A DNA stretch of 64,000 nucleotides, from positions 620,001 to 684,000 of the forward strand of contig OZ244059.1 of the NCBI GenBank assembly GCA_965215385.1, written 5' to 3'. Origin of the DNA: JAPORY01 sp965215385 (lineage in GTDB: Bacteria; Pseudomonadota; Alphaproteobacteria; Rhodobacterales; Rhodobacteraceae). Position 1 is the first letter of the stretch. The number at the start of each line of letters is the position of its first letter. The notes under the pieces are model-generated. The model saw nothing but the letters and a program-made list of their open reading frames with translations, searched no databases and was not told the DNA's origin. Shown here piece by piece: positions 18,313-28,721 of this stretch. Position numbers and translations under genes: made by a program.

Positions 18313-18984
18313 ATGGACTGGTTAGTTTCAGATCGCCTGATCCCCTATGATACCGCGTTGCAATTTATGGAGCAACGGGTGCTCGGCATTCAATCTGGAA
18401 CCGAGGCCGAGGCGATTTGGCTATTACAACATCCTCCACTTTACACTGCCGGCACGAGCGCGAAGCCGCAAGACCTGTTGAATCCAAGCCGTTTTCCAAT
18501 TTTTCGCAGCGGACGGGGCGGCCAATATACCTATCACGGCCCAGGACAGCGGGTTGTCTATGTTATGGTGAACCTGCACGCGCAACGAGACATCCGTCGT
18601 TTCGTTACCAAACTCGAGCAATGGGTACTCAATACCCTCGCCTGTTTTAACCTTGACGGAATTACCTATGAGAATCGTGTCGGGGTCTGGATCAAGCGAC
18701 CCGACAAAGCTCCGTTTTCTGACGGTCGACCGGCCGAGGATAAAATTGCGGCAATCGGTATTCGTTTGAAAAAATGGGTCAGTTATCACGGGATTTCGAT
18801 CAATGTGGACCCCGATCTAGAGCACTATTCGGGCATTAATGCCTGCGGCATTTCTGACTACGGGGTAACGAGCCTTGTTGATCTCGGGCTCCTAGTGTCT
18901 ATTCATGAGCTGGATATCGCGTTACGTCACTGCTTTCTCGAGGTATTCGAAACGACGCCGCGGGATCGCTTACTTGACCTCTAA
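18313..18984 (+). CDS. lipB: LipB, octanoyl-[acyl-carrier-protein]:protein transferase
   Basis: LipB moves octanoyl groups from acyl carrier protein to lipoyl domains, the first step of lipoate synthesis. Signature parts are LLQHPPLYTAG, RGGQYTYHGPGQRVVY (the RGG and HGPGQ substrate loop), KIAAIGIRLKKWVSYHGISINV with the catalytic Lys, and INACGI with the catalytic Cys. I chose ATG 18313 because it gives the usual length (223 aa) and the preceding 50 codons lack family resemblance. The gene stands alone. Confidence 0.92.
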   Translation: MDWLVSDRLIPYDTALQFMEQRVLGIQSGTEAEAIWLLQHPPLYTAGTSAKPQDLLNPSRFPIFRSGRGGQYTYHGPGQRVVYVMVNLHAQRDIRRFVTKLEQWVLNTLACFNLDGITYENRVGVWIKRPDKAPFSDGRPAEDKIAAIGIRLKKWVSYHGISINVDPDLEHYSGINACGISDYGVTSLVDLGLLVSIHELDIALRHCFLEVFETTPRDRLLDL

Positions 18985-19154
18985 AGCATCTTCTTGGTGC
19001 CAGCGGAATTTGCCGCAAAACTAGATTCGTGCAACGCGATGTATCGGTTTCACTTGCAAGAAAAGCGTCGACTCAATCAGATCAATGACTTACCAGTAAG
19101 CTTGATGGAGGTTTTCGCACAAACGAATTAACGAAGTTACGAGTACCTTCACGC

Positions 19155-19574
19155 TCAAGGTAAATGGGCGCGAATTTTCTCGGCCTGTGTCTCAAGCAGA
19201 CCCAATTCCGCCACAACGCCGGGTGGTCTGAGCGCAACACCCGAATGGCGTGGCATAACATGAAAATGCAAATGGAATACTTCCTGCCCGCCAGCAGCTT
19301 CGTTAAATTGCTGAACCGTCGCCCCATCGGCATCAAATGCGGCGAGCACCGCTTGCGATAATCTTTGTACCGTTTGTATGACCGTGTGCAGTTGCTGCGT
19401 GGTCGCATCGAATAGATTCCGACAGGGGGTTTTGGGAATAATGAGACAATGCCCCGGTGCGCGAGGCATAATATCCATGAAGCTAAGCGTTGCGTCGTCT
19501 TCGTATAGTCGAATACAGGGACTCTCTCCCCGCAGTATCTTGGCGAAAATATTGTCTTGATCATACGTCGTCAT
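19155..19574 (-). CDS. HIT-family nucleotide hydrolase/transferase (HINT-like)
   Basis: A 139-residue histidine-triad protein: DDATLSFMDIMPRAPGHCLIIPK in the first half and the active site HLHFHVMPR near residues 101-109. HINT-type proteins hydrolyse AMP-amide bonds. The ATG at 19574 follows an AAGGAGTAATC-like ribosome site. It is convergent with lipB. Confidence 0.9.
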   Translation of the reverse strand: MTTYDQDNIFAKILRGESPCIRLYEDDATLSFMDIMPRAPGHCLIIPKTPCRNLFDATTQQLHTVIQTVQRLSQAVLAAFDADGATVQQFNEAAGGQEVFHLHFHVMPRHSGVALRPPGVVAELGLLETQAEKIRAHLP

Positions 19575-19941
19575 GATTACTCCTTCTAGAACTTGTTCTT
19601 ACACTACAAGAGATTGCTGAGGACCGTTAAAGCGCAAAGTCAACGCTTCTATTAACACCCTCAAGCTAAGAAAAAACAGCAACTCGCAAGATCGATTTCC
19701 TTGTCAGATGATCAGGCATCCTCAATATTTTGCTGACACAGTTAGCCATGGGCATCATCTAGTAAACCTTCGGCGGATCACCGCGCAAGGGCATGGTTTC
19801 GATCAACACGTCTCCCCCCTTTTTTATGACATCTTTATAGGTCGCATTGATTTGTTGACCCAAAGGGCATAAAGGCTATTTCACAACGGCAAGAAAACTA
19901 ACATATACTTACCGACACGAAACTCTTTCAGGAGGCAATTC
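19575..19941. other. Divergent intergenic region between HIT gene and ctaD
   Basis: It must hold promoters for both genes. A possible sigma-70 promoter for ctaD is TTCACA (19880-19885), an 18-bp spacer and TATACT (19904-19909). An AGGAGG ribosome site near 19931 precedes ATG 19942. Confidence 0.35.
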
Positions 19942-21615
19942 ATGGCAAATTTGGCCATTCACGGTCACGAACATGAGGTCCAGCAGGGCTTCTTTGTCCG
20001 TTGGTTTATGTCGACCAACCACAAAGATATCGGAATTCTTTACTTGGTTACTTCCGCCTTGGTCGGTTTCATCGCGGTTGCCTTTACGATCTACATGCGT
20101 TTGGAACTCATGGATCCCGGCGTGCAATATATGTGCCTTGAAGGTGCCCGTTTGTTCGTTGATCCAACGACTGAATGCACCCCCAATGGTCATTTATGGA
20201 ATGTGTTAATCACTGGCCACGGCATCTTGATGATGTTCTTCGTCGTTATTCCAGCACTCTTTGGCGGTTTTGGAAACTACTTCATGCCGTTACAAATTGG
20301 CGCCCCCGATATGGCTTTTCCGAGGCTCAATAACCTCAGCTTTTGGCTGTATGTTGCGGGTACCTCGCTTGCCGTAGCCTCGGTCTTAAGCCCTGGCGGC
20401 AATGACCAAACGGGGTCGGGCGTCGGTTGGGTTCTGTATCCACCTCTATCGACCACTGAGTCCGGCTGGTCGATGGATCTTGCCATCTTTGCTGTGCATG
20501 TCTCTGGAGCATCGTCAATCCTTGGCTCCATTAACATGATTACGACTTTCCTGAACATGCGCGCACCCGGCATGACCATCTTTAAAGTCCCGCTTTTCTC
20601 TTGGTCCATTTTCGTCACGGCTTGGTTAATTCTACTCGCGCTGCCCGTTCTCGCCGGGGCCATCACGATGCTGCTCATGGACCGAAACTTCGGATTTACT
20701 TTCTTCGATCCTGCAGGCGGCGGCGACCCCGTTCTTTATCAGCATATTCTTTGGTTCTTCGGGCATCCTGAAGTCTACATCATTATCCTTCCGGGCTTCG
20801 GCATCATTAGTCATGTCATCGCGACATTCTCGCGAAAACCTATCTTTGGCTACTTGCCAATGGTCTGGGCTTTAATCTGTATTGGAGCACTCGGCTTCGT
20901 TGTGTGGGCTCATCACATGTACACGGTCGGTATGAGCATCAATCAGCAGGCCTATTTTATGCTGGCAACAATGGTCATAGCCGTACCTACCGGCATCAAA
21001 GTATTCAGTTGGATTGCAACCATGTGGGGTGGTTCTATTGAGTTCAAAACACCGATGCTTTGGGCCTTCGGGTTCTTATTTTTGTTCACAGTCGGAGGCG
21101 TGACTGGCATCGTGTTGGCACAAGCCGCTGTTGATCGCTATTATCACGATACTTATTATGTGGTTGCGCACTTCCATTATGTGATGAGTTTGGGTGCAGT
21201 CTTCGCCATTTTTGCTGGTTTGTACTTTTACCTCCCAAAAATTACTGGCCGGATGTATCCTGAATGGGCAGGCAAACTTCACTTCTGGTCTATGTTCATT
21301 GGCTCGAATGTCGCGTTTTTCCCGCAGCACTTTCTCGGCCGCCAAGGAATGCCCCGACGCTATATTGATTACCCAGAGGCGTTCGCCTATTGGAACTACT
21401 GGTCTTCCATCGGAGCCTTTGTTGCTTTTGCCTCGTTCTTGTTTTTCTTTGCGATTATTTTTTATACGCTACGCTATGGAAAACGTGTGACGGTTGCAAA
21501 CCCTTGGAACGAACACGCCGATACCCTGGAATGGACGCTACCGTGCCCACCGCCTGCTCACACATTCGAGACATTGCCGAAGCAAGAAGAATGGGATCGA
21601 GCGATGGCTCGATAG
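19942..21615 (+). CDS. ctaD: CtaD, aa3-type cytochrome c oxidase subunit I
   Basis: The catalytic subunit of the terminal oxidase, in the inner membrane with 12 helices. Visible residues: the heme a ligand His in TGHGILM, CuB ligands in HPEVY (with the His-Tyr crosslink and the proton-channel Glu) and WAHHMYTVG, the K-channel stretch GFGIISHVI, and heme ligands HFH in VVAHFHYVM. Length (557 aa) is normal. Start ATG 19942 has a strong AGGAGG. The usual partners (ctaC, ctaB, ctaG, ctaE) are absent on both sides. A subunit IV gene lies 18.5 kb away. Confidence 0.97.
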   Translation: MANLAIHGHEHEVQQGFFVRWFMSTNHKDIGILYLVTSALVGFIAVAFTIYMRLELMDPGVQYMCLEGARLFVDPTTECTPNGHLWNVLITGHGILMMFFVVIPALFGGFGNYFMPLQIGAPDMAFPRLNNLSFWLYVAGTSLAVASVLSPGGNDQTGSGVGWVLYPPLSTTESGWSMDLAIFAVHVSGASSILGSINMITTFLNMRAPGMTIFKVPLFSWSIFVTAWLILLALPVLAGAITMLLMDRNFGFTFFDPAGGGDPVLYQHILWFFGHPEVYIIILPGFGIISHVIATFSRKPIFGYLPMVWALICIGALGFVVWAHHMYTVGMSINQQAYFMLATMVIAVPTGIKVFSWIATMWGGSIEFKTPMLWAFGFLFLFTVGGVTGIVLAQAAVDRYYHDTYYVVAHFHYVMSLGAVFAIFAGLYFYLPKITGRMYPEWAGKLHFWSMFIGSNVAFFPQHFLGRQGMPRRYIDYPEAFAYWNYWSSIGAFVAFASFLFFFAIIFYTLRYGKRVTVANPWNEHADTLEWTLPCPPPAHTFETLPKQEEWDRAMAR

Positions 21616-22144
21616 CGATAAAGTTTGATTGAATACATCGCTTTCGGCAGAGCATTACTGCCGCACAAAATGCGGGTGCGAGAGGTGCTTGGCGCAATTG
21701 CCTACGGCGTTGTCTATTAGCGAGTTTCCTGAGACCCGAGATGGTGCTTGACCAATGCACCGGCAGTTCTCAGTTCGTGCGCCTTTGATACTCTGAATTT
21801 TAGTGCTTATGCCGCTTGACTCCCGGCCCCGCAATCCACTTCTAGGCACGACGCAATACTGAGGGTAGGAAGCATCTTGATTCGATGATGTTGGATAGCG
21901 TGCAAAAGGGTTACCGTGCCGTTGCGTCGACGAGTCATTCTCGACTCGGCTTTTTGGGCACCAGCACCTGCCAAAATGAAAGCCTGTTCTTTGTTATCCA
22001 TAGGGGCGAAATGCCGGTTTTTCTGGCAGTGAAGCGATGCCAGAACTCACCGCAATAAGTGCCAAGGGGTTTAGCGATTGATGGTCGCCCCACTCAATGC
22101 CGTTGACGACTGAGCGATAATACGAAGCTTTGCAGTCGCATAAA
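21616..22144. other. Intergenic region, nothing recognised
   Basis: Between the ends of ctaD and the - strand yqeY gene. No domain, RNA or clear terminator was seen. Confidence 0.4.
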
Positions 22145-22609
22145 CTAATTGTTGCACAGACAATCCTTCACTATCGGCCCCACCTGACCGAAATCCATCT
22201 GCCCAGCATAATCGGATTTTAGCGAACCTATCACGCGGCCCATGTCACGAATTGAGGTAGCTCCTGTCTTCTTAATTGCGGTATCAACGGCCGCCGCAAC
22301 CTCGTCGGCTGTCAACTGCTTTGGAAGGAATTCCTCAATAATTTCAATCTCGCGCCGCTCTTGCTCTGCGAGATCTAATCGGCCACCCTCTTCATAAATT
22401 TGCGCACTTTCCTGCCGCTGCTTACCCATTTTGCTGAGAATGGCGAGTATGTCTTGGTCTGAGACACCGTCAATTTTTCCTTGGCCACGAAGCTCAATTT
22501 TTTTATCGGTTATTGCCGCGTTAATGAGACGCAGCGTCGAAAGACGTTCTGCGGACTTATCTCGCATGGCTTGCTTGAGGGCAGCGTTTAGACGCTCAGC
22601 TAGGGTCAT
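22145..22609 (-). CDS. yqeY: GatB/YqeY domain protein
   Basis: A stand-alone version of the tRNA-binding tail domain of GatB. The family start MTLAERLNAALKQAMRDKS and core features (RLINAAITDKKIE, IIEEFLPKQL, DMGRVIGSLK, GQVGPIVKD) are present. I chose the internal ATG at 22609 because it gives the standard 154-residue form; the frame extends 21 codons upstream. It is divergent from carA, as often in alphaproteobacteria. Confidence 0.88.
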   Translation of the reverse strand: MTLAERLNAALKQAMRDKSAERLSTLRLINAAITDKKIELRGQGKIDGVSDQDILAILSKMGKQRQESAQIYEEGGRLDLAEQERREIEIIEEFLPKQLTADEVAAAVDTAIKKTGATSIRDMGRVIGSLKSDYAGQMDFGQVGPIVKDCLCNN

Positions 22610-22826
22610 CTGTCGCGTTCCGTTGGTTGGAATGTCATCGGGTAAGGTAGTCATCGCGATGAATAAATTCAATCGAATTCGCTACCTTCGGGGTAAACAG
22701 TGGTGAGCATGTTTGCAATCGCTGGAGAAATGTGTAGCAGAACGACACGGTTTCAACGTACCATGACGATTCCCTATTCTTACTCATAATCCAGATCAAG
22801 GTCGTTTGACCCGAAGAGTCTTCCCG

Positions 22827-23987
22827 ATGGCCAACTTTGCCAAGAAACAACCAACCGCCTGCCTTGTACTCGCTGAAGGTGCCGTTTTTTGGGGACAAGG
22901 GTTTGGCGCAACAGGCCAAACCATTGCGGAACTCTGCTTCAATACCGCGATGACCGGTTATCAAGAGATCATGACCGATCCCTCATACGCCAGTCAAATC
23001 ATCACATTTACGTTCCCGCATATCGGCAATGTTGGAGTGAATTCTGAGGACGACGAAGCAACCATGCCCAAAGCGGCAGGAATGGTTGTCAAGTGGGACC
23101 CGACCGAAGCCTCCAACTGGCGAGCGACAGCAACCCTACGGGCGTGGCTCACTCGCCACAACAAAATCGCAATCGGCGGCGTTGACACTCGTCGATTGAC
23201 CCGCCTGATCCGTCAACACGGCGCCCCCAACGTTGCCTTGGCCCACGACCCATCTGGGGATTTTGATATTGCTCAACTATTGCAAGCAGCCCGTGATTTT
23301 GCTGGTTTGGAGGGGATGGACTTAGCCAAAGCGGTTACTTGCTCCAAACCCTATCACTGGAACGAGCCGCGGTGGGACTTACAAGACGCGCAACGCGAGG
23401 TCGATACCAAGCTTAATGTCGTCGCAATCGACTACGGAATTAAGCGCAACATATTACGTTGTCTAACGAGCGTCGGTGGTGACATCACAGTTCTACCTGC
23501 CACTGCATCTTGCGAAGAAGTTCTTGCTGCTTCTCCAGACGGTGTCTTCCTGTCTAATGGACCCGGCGACCCAGCAGCGACAGCCAGCTATGCGGCCCCG
23601 CTCATTCAAGAACTCTTAGCAAAATCCGATATTCCGATATTTGGGATCTGCCTTGGTCATCAGATCTTGGCCCTCGCGCTCGGTGCAAAAACAGTCAAAA
23701 TGAGCCACGGGCATCATGGTGCTAATCATCCGGTGAAGGAATTAGCGTCGGGAAAAGTTGAAATTACATCGATGAATCATGGCTTTGCCGTCGACTCGCA
23801 AACCTTGCCACCCAACGTCATTGAGACACACCAATCATTGTTTGACGGCTCAAATTGCGGCATTCGTTTAAAGGATCGCCCAGTCTACTCGGTTCAGTAT
23901 CATCCCGAAGCATCGCCCGGACCACAAGATAGCCTGCCGCTGTTTGAACAGTTTGCGCAAGATATGCGTTCATTAAAGTCATCTTGA
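22827..23987 (+). CDS. carA: CarA, carbamoyl-phosphate synthase small (glutaminase) subunit
   Basis: It hydrolyses glutamine and channels ammonia to CarB for carbamoyl phosphate (arginine and pyrimidine synthesis). The N-terminal CPSase domain (LVLAEGAVFWGQGFGATGQ, NTAMTGYQEIMTDPSY) is followed by a class I glutaminase: GPGDP, the nucleophile Cys in IFGICLGHQ, and the His-Glu pair in YHPEASPGP. 386 residues from ATG 22827. carB is not adjacent. Confidence 0.96.
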   Translation: MANFAKKQPTACLVLAEGAVFWGQGFGATGQTIAELCFNTAMTGYQEIMTDPSYASQIITFTFPHIGNVGVNSEDDEATMPKAAGMVVKWDPTEASNWRATATLRAWLTRHNKIAIGGVDTRRLTRLIRQHGAPNVALAHDPSGDFDIAQLLQAARDFAGLEGMDLAKAVTCSKPYHWNEPRWDLQDAQREVDTKLNVVAIDYGIKRNILRCLTSVGGDITVLPATASCEEVLAASPDGVFLSNGPGDPAATASYAAPLIQELLAKSDIPIFGICLGHQILALALGAKTVKMSHGHHGANHPVKELASGKVEITSMNHGFAVDSQTLPPNVIETHQSLFDGSNCGIRLKDRPVYSVQYHPEASPGPQDSLPLFEQFAQDMRSLKSS

Positions 23988-24107
23988 ATGCCTTAAGTCT
24001 TGCGCTCAGTATTATACAGCAGCGCATAGATACTCATTCATCCTCTTGACTGGGAGCCGTATTGTGGCACGTTGTGTCGCACAGAAACAATTCGGACGCC
24101 GCTGAGA

Positions 24108-25310
24108 ATGGATAAAAATGGCGACTTAACCTGTGACATAGTCGTCGCTGGTGCTGGAATTGCCGGCTTACTGGCGACAGTTGCGTTCGGTCGTCTGGGC
24201 CTAAGTGTCATTTGTGCTGATCCGAATGTTCCAATTAGGAAGCCCGACACGAGCAGGGCCGATATACGAACCACTGCTATCTTGCAACCGTCGATCGCCT
24301 TCTTAAAGCGCATCGACATTTGGCGATCATTAGCTGCACACGCCACCCCCTTAAAAAAGTTGCGCATCATTGCAGCGGGCGAGCACAGTTCGCAACTCGC
24401 GCGTGATTTTGACGCATCAGAAATCTCAGATGAGGCTTTTGGGTGGAATATTCCCAACGCTCTTCTCGTTGCCGAATTGCTGACGCGCGTACAAAAACTC
24501 GACAATGTTGAGTTTCTGTCGGCGGTCGAAGTCACTGACGTCTTTGCGCAGTACTCAGGTGCCAAGGTTGTCTTGAGTGATGGCCGTCGTATTCAAACAA
24601 AGCTCGTTGTTGGTTGTGACGGCAGCGATTCTAGGGTTCGTGAAATTGCCAAAATCCCAATAACAACTCGGCGATATGGACAGAAGGTCCTTGCCTTTTC
24701 TGTCACCCATCCGATTCCCCATGAAAATTCTTCGACCGAAATTTATATTGATGGCGGGCCTTTCACCCTCGTACCGCAAGCGGACTTCGAAGGGTGTCCC
24801 GCCTCTGCCGTCGTCTGGATGCAAAAAGGCCGCCGTACTCTCGATTCATTGTCTCAGGACGTACCGGAATTTCAAGCGGCGATCACCGAGCGCTCATTAA
24901 GTCTTTACGGCCCCCTCAGGCTAATCTCACAGCGTCGGCTATGGCCGGTAACGTGCCAAATCGCTCGCAGGCTCGTGGCGCAACGTGTTGCTTTATTGGC
25001 AGAGGCAGCGCATGTGCTGCCGCCGATTGGGGCACAAGGCCTCAATATGTCCATCACTGACTTGCGGGTCCTCATCGACCTAGCGAGGCAGCACCGTGAA
25101 GATCTTGGGAGTCAAGATATGCTCAACTCCTATCATCGCCGCAGAATTCACGACATTCGGGTTCGAGCAACCGCTATCGATCTACTAAATCGTGTAGCCA
25201 TGAGCAATAATCCGTTACTGCACCGAATTCGGGCTACGGGTCTATCTGTTATACATGACTGGGCACCGGTTCGACACGGAACCATGCGATTTGGGTTAGG
25301 GATCGGTTAA
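24108..25310 (+). CDS. UbiH/COQ6-type FAD monooxygenase (ubiquinone biosynthesis)
   Basis: An FAD-dependent aromatic hydroxylase of the UbiH/UbiF/COQ6 group that hydroxylates the ubiquinone ring. The N-terminal dinucleotide motif is VVAGAGIAGLLATVAFGRLG, GCDGSDSRVR near residue 170 is the DG motif, and LLAEAAHVLPPIGAQGLNMSITD is the FAD ribityl-binding GD-like motif (here EAA rather than GDAA). About 400 residues from ATG 24108. Which ring position it hydroxylates cannot be told from sequence. Confidence 0.85.
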   Translation: MDKNGDLTCDIVVAGAGIAGLLATVAFGRLGLSVICADPNVPIRKPDTSRADIRTTAILQPSIAFLKRIDIWRSLAAHATPLKKLRIIAAGEHSSQLARDFDASEISDEAFGWNIPNALLVAELLTRVQKLDNVEFLSAVEVTDVFAQYSGAKVVLSDGRRIQTKLVVGCDGSDSRVREIAKIPITTRRYGQKVLAFSVTHPIPHENSSTEIYIDGGPFTLVPQADFEGCPASAVVWMQKGRRTLDSLSQDVPEFQAAITERSLSLYGPLRLISQRRLWPVTCQIARRLVAQRVALLAEAAHVLPPIGAQGLNMSITDLRVLIDLARQHREDLGSQDMLNSYHRRRIHDIRVRATAIDLLNRVAMSNNPLLHRIRATGLSVIHDWAPVRHGTMRFGLGIG

Positions 25311-25912
25311 TTAATTTCGCGGCGCGTCATACCAGCGCAAGCACGACGGCAATTTGGTATGCCCGAAGATAGCGACGGCACTTAAAGACGATTAGATCGC
25401 CCTCATGAAGTTAAGGCAGCCAAAAATCAGATTAATTCTCACGAACTCCTTTGGAGTGAGGTAGCATCTTGTTTATTGCCCCTGATCACTGCTAAAACCC
25501 CATTCTAGCCTTCTCGCTCCACCGCTATCAACCAATCACGACCAGTAAGCCCACGACAGCATCTAATCGCATATTTGAAAGCGACTTTAAGCGTGCGTTA
25601 TGCATTCGTTGTGCTCGCTCTAAGTCACCGAGATCCTGCGCCGTATATGATCAGTTGCATTGCGCGTCGATTGAACCGCCGGATACAATCAATAGTTGAA
25701 AAAGATCTGGTTCTATGGCTAAGAACAAATCTTGTTTGACAGCATGCGACGCTACCTTGCCAAAATTAATCTCTCGACTACCCCGCAATCACTCAATCAA
25801 TGAACAGTTCCGAACGGTAGACTTCTCTTTCTTGACTGAGTTGTCGAGCGCACCAATAGCATTAGCAGAAAAAATTGCCCGTTTTTTGATTTAACAACTT
25901 AGGAAGACCGAT
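25311..25912. other. Intergenic region before ilvC
   Basis: About 600 bp without a recognisable gene. It presumably carries the ilvC promoter; TTAGGAAGA before ATG 25913 is the ribosome site. No leader peptide or riboswitch was identified. Confidence 0.4.
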
Positions 25913-26935
25913 ATGCGAGTATACTACGATCGTGACTGCGACGTAAATCTAATCAAAAACAAGAAGATCGCAATTTTGGGCTATGGTTCGCAAGGACACG
26001 CACATGCCCTGAATCTTCGCGATAGCGGTGCCACACGTATTGCTATTGCCTTGCGCGATGGTTCGGCAAGCACACGAAAGGCTGAAGCCGAGGGATTACA
26101 GGTCAAAGGGATTGCCGAGGCGGCAGCTTGGTGCGACCTGATGATGTTTACAATGCCAGACGAATTACAAGCGACCACCTATCAATCGTATGTTCACGAG
26201 AACCTACGCGACGGGACCGCGATTGCCTTTGCGCACGGACTTAACGTGCACTTTGGTTTGATTGAGCCAAGAGCGACCGTCGATGTAATTATGATGGCAC
26301 CCAAAGGGCCAGGACATACGGTTCGGGGCGAATATCTCAAAGGCGGCGGCGTGCCGTGCCTCGTAGCCGTGCAAAATGATGCGTCTGGCATTGCCCTTGA
26401 GATCGGTTTATCCTATTGTTCCGCCATCGGCGGCGGTCGTGCAGGAATTATTGAAACCAATTTCAAAGAAGAGTGCGAAACTGACCTGTTTGGTGAGCAA
26501 GCGGTTTTGTGCGGCGGACTTGTAGAACTCATTCGATCTGGCTTCGAGACCTTAGTGGAAGCGGGCTATGCTCCAGAGATGGCATATTTTGAGTGCTTGC
26601 ACGAAGTAAAATTGATCGTCGATTTGATTTATGAAGGCGGGATCGCAAACATGAATTATTCGATTTCAAATACTGCTGAGTTTGGCGAATATGTTTCTGG
26701 TCCGAGAGTTCTTCCGAAAGCCGAAACGAAAGCCCGTATGAAAGCTATTCTGGATGATATCCAGTCTGGCCGCTTCGTCAGAGATTGGATGGCCGAGTGC
26801 ACCGTCGGACAACCTTCATTTAAGGCGACTCGTCGTAACAATGACGCTCATCAAATCGAAGAAATCGGGACTACCTTGCGTGGCATGATGCCGTGGATCA
26901 GTGCGGGGAAAATGGTGGATAAAGATCGGAATTGA
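25913..26935 (+). CDS. ilvC: IlvC, ketol-acid reductoisomerase (class I)
   Basis: It converts acetolactate or acetohydroxybutyrate to the dihydroxy acids of valine and isoleucine synthesis, using NADPH and Mg2+. The Rossmann motif AILGYGSQGHAHALNLRDSG lies near residue 26, MMAPKGPGHTVR near 130, and the metal-binding helices (ETDLFGEQAVLCGG, EMAYFECLHEVKLIVDLIYEGG) follow. 340 residues is the class I length. It stands alone. Confidence 0.97.
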   Translation: MRVYYDRDCDVNLIKNKKIAILGYGSQGHAHALNLRDSGATRIAIALRDGSASTRKAEAEGLQVKGIAEAAAWCDLMMFTMPDELQATTYQSYVHENLRDGTAIAFAHGLNVHFGLIEPRATVDVIMMAPKGPGHTVRGEYLKGGGVPCLVAVQNDASGIALEIGLSYCSAIGGGRAGIIETNFKEECETDLFGEQAVLCGGLVELIRSGFETLVEAGYAPEMAYFECLHEVKLIVDLIYEGGIANMNYSISNTAEFGEYVSGPRVLPKAETKARMKAILDDIQSGRFVRDWMAECTVGQPSFKATRRNNDAHQIEEIGTTLRGMMPWISAGKMVDKDRN

Positions 26936-27072
26936 TCAAGCGCGTCACTGCCCTAGCGTGGATACAACGCAATCACCGACAATTCGGATTAACCCGAACA
27001 GTCTTATCTCAATGATAACTCTTGTAGTGCCGCCAGCAAAACTTTCGCTTTAATTTACGCTACCGGGGTTGC

Positions 27073-28428
27073 TCAGTGGTTTGTTTTAACTTCCGTTGAC
27101 GGGATGGCGTCAATCAAAATCTGCATAGAATCTTTAAGGATTTGAGTGTCGGAACATTCGACCATTACACGAATGAGCGGCTCAGTTCCTGACGCTCTAA
27201 TTACCAACCGCCCCCGATCAGCAAGCATGGCTTTTGCTTCTGCGATAGCAGATTTTACACTGGCCACTTCAAGTGGGGCGTCTCCTGTCTTGTACTGAAT
27301 ATTCTCAATAACTTGCGGTATCGGAGTAAATACACGACATAAGTCACTAGCAGGAGTGTCAGTTCTCACCATCTCAGCCAGAAAATGTAAACCCGCCATC
27401 AAGCCGTCCCCCGTCGTTGCGTAGTCGGTCATCACAATGTGCCCAGACTGCTCACCGCCGAGATTAAATCCTCCTTCCCGCATTCGCTCAACAACATAAC
27501 GGTCGCCAACGGCGGTTCGTTCAAGATGAATCTTTTTGGATTGAAGAAAGTATTCAAGACCCAAATTTGACATAATCGTCGCAACCAAAGTGTTCGCTGA
27601 TAATCTTCTTTCCTTCGCCCAGCGCGATGCGAGAAGTGCCATGAGTTGATCGCCGTCGGCGGCTTCGCCTGACTCACTCAACACAACCACTCGGTCGGCA
27701 TCGCCATCAAGACAAATTCCCACATCAGCACCGCATGAAGTCACTGTCTCCGCTGCCCGTTTTATATCTGTCGAACCACACGCCTCGTTGATATTTGTGC
27801 CGTCAGGCTTAGTTCCAACGCGAATCACCTGGGCGCCAAGTTCCCATAGAATCTCTGGCGCGGCTCGATGGGCGGCGCCGTTGGCGCAATCAATGACAAC
27901 CTTTAGCCCGTCTAGGCGCACGTTTCTGGGCAAAGACGACTTTAGCCTCTCTCCATAGCGAAACCTTGCATCATCAATTCGCTTCGCACGCCCAAGATTA
28001 AAATGCTGCTCTGGTTCGACGCCAGAATCAATCAAAGCTTCAATCTGCGTTTCGGTGTCATCGGACAGCTTAAAGCCGTCTGGGCCGAAAAATTTTATTC
28101 CGTTGTCCTCAGCAGGATTGTGCGATGCTGATATCATAATTCCTAAGTCCGCGCGCATCGATCTCGTCATCAAACCGACCGCCGGAGTCGGAACCGGGCC
28201 AAGAAGCAATACATTCATTCCCGTTGAGGTCAGGCCAGCAGTCAAGGCGCTCTCGAACATATATCCCGAGAGACGCGTATCCTTACCAATTACGACACGA
28301 TGAACACCGCCGTCTTGACGGCGAAAGAATCGTCCGACCGCCGATCCGATCCGAAGCACCATTTCCGCCGTCATCGGAAATTGACTTGAAGTACCCCGAA
28401 CACCGTCTGTTCCGAATAATTTCCTCAT
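27073..28428 (-). CDS. glmM: GlmM, phosphoglucosamine mutase
   Basis: It converts glucosamine-6-phosphate to glucosamine-1-phosphate for UDP-GlcNAc. The phosphoserine loop is MISASHNPAEDNGIKFFG, the metal loop CLDGDADRVV, the sugar loop GGEQSGHIV, and the phosphate loop RASGTEPLIRVMVE. 451 residues, starting RKLFGTDGVRG as typical. folP, ftsH and tilS, the common neighbours, are not next to it here. Confidence 0.97.
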   Translation of the reverse strand: MRKLFGTDGVRGTSSQFPMTAEMVLRIGSAVGRFFRRQDGGVHRVVIGKDTRLSGYMFESALTAGLTSTGMNVLLLGPVPTPAVGLMTRSMRADLGIMISASHNPAEDNGIKFFGPDGFKLSDDTETQIEALIDSGVEPEQHFNLGRAKRIDDARFRYGERLKSSLPRNVRLDGLKVVIDCANGAAHRAAPEILWELGAQVIRVGTKPDGTNINEACGSTDIKRAAETVTSCGADVGICLDGDADRVVVLSESGEAADGDQLMALLASRWAKERRLSANTLVATIMSNLGLEYFLQSKKIHLERTAVGDRYVVERMREGGFNLGGEQSGHIVMTDYATTGDGLMAGLHFLAEMVRTDTPASDLCRVFTPIPQVIENIQYKTGDAPLEVASVKSAIAEAKAMLADRGRLVIRASGTEPLIRVMVECSDTQILKDSMQILIDAIPSTEVKTNH

Positions 28429-28721
28429 GCTGCCCTCTGGTCGCTCACAGCGATTAAGCTCACAGCAATGTCACGCCGCGCGGCCTTGGTCGCCTGATCA
28501 AACACTCTGACGACCTTGCACAATTGTTGCAAGCCAAACCGCAACGCTTGGGTGTATTTGGAGGTACCGGCTTGCCCAAAATCGATATCTGGCGGCATTA
28601 CTTATCGAACATCAGCGGCGACCGAAACGTCAAAGTGGTATCGTAGGGCGATACTTTACGAGCATCATCAAGGTCATCAAACGACTTGATTTCTCCCAAG
28701 GGACTTTGCCCCTATGCTGCC

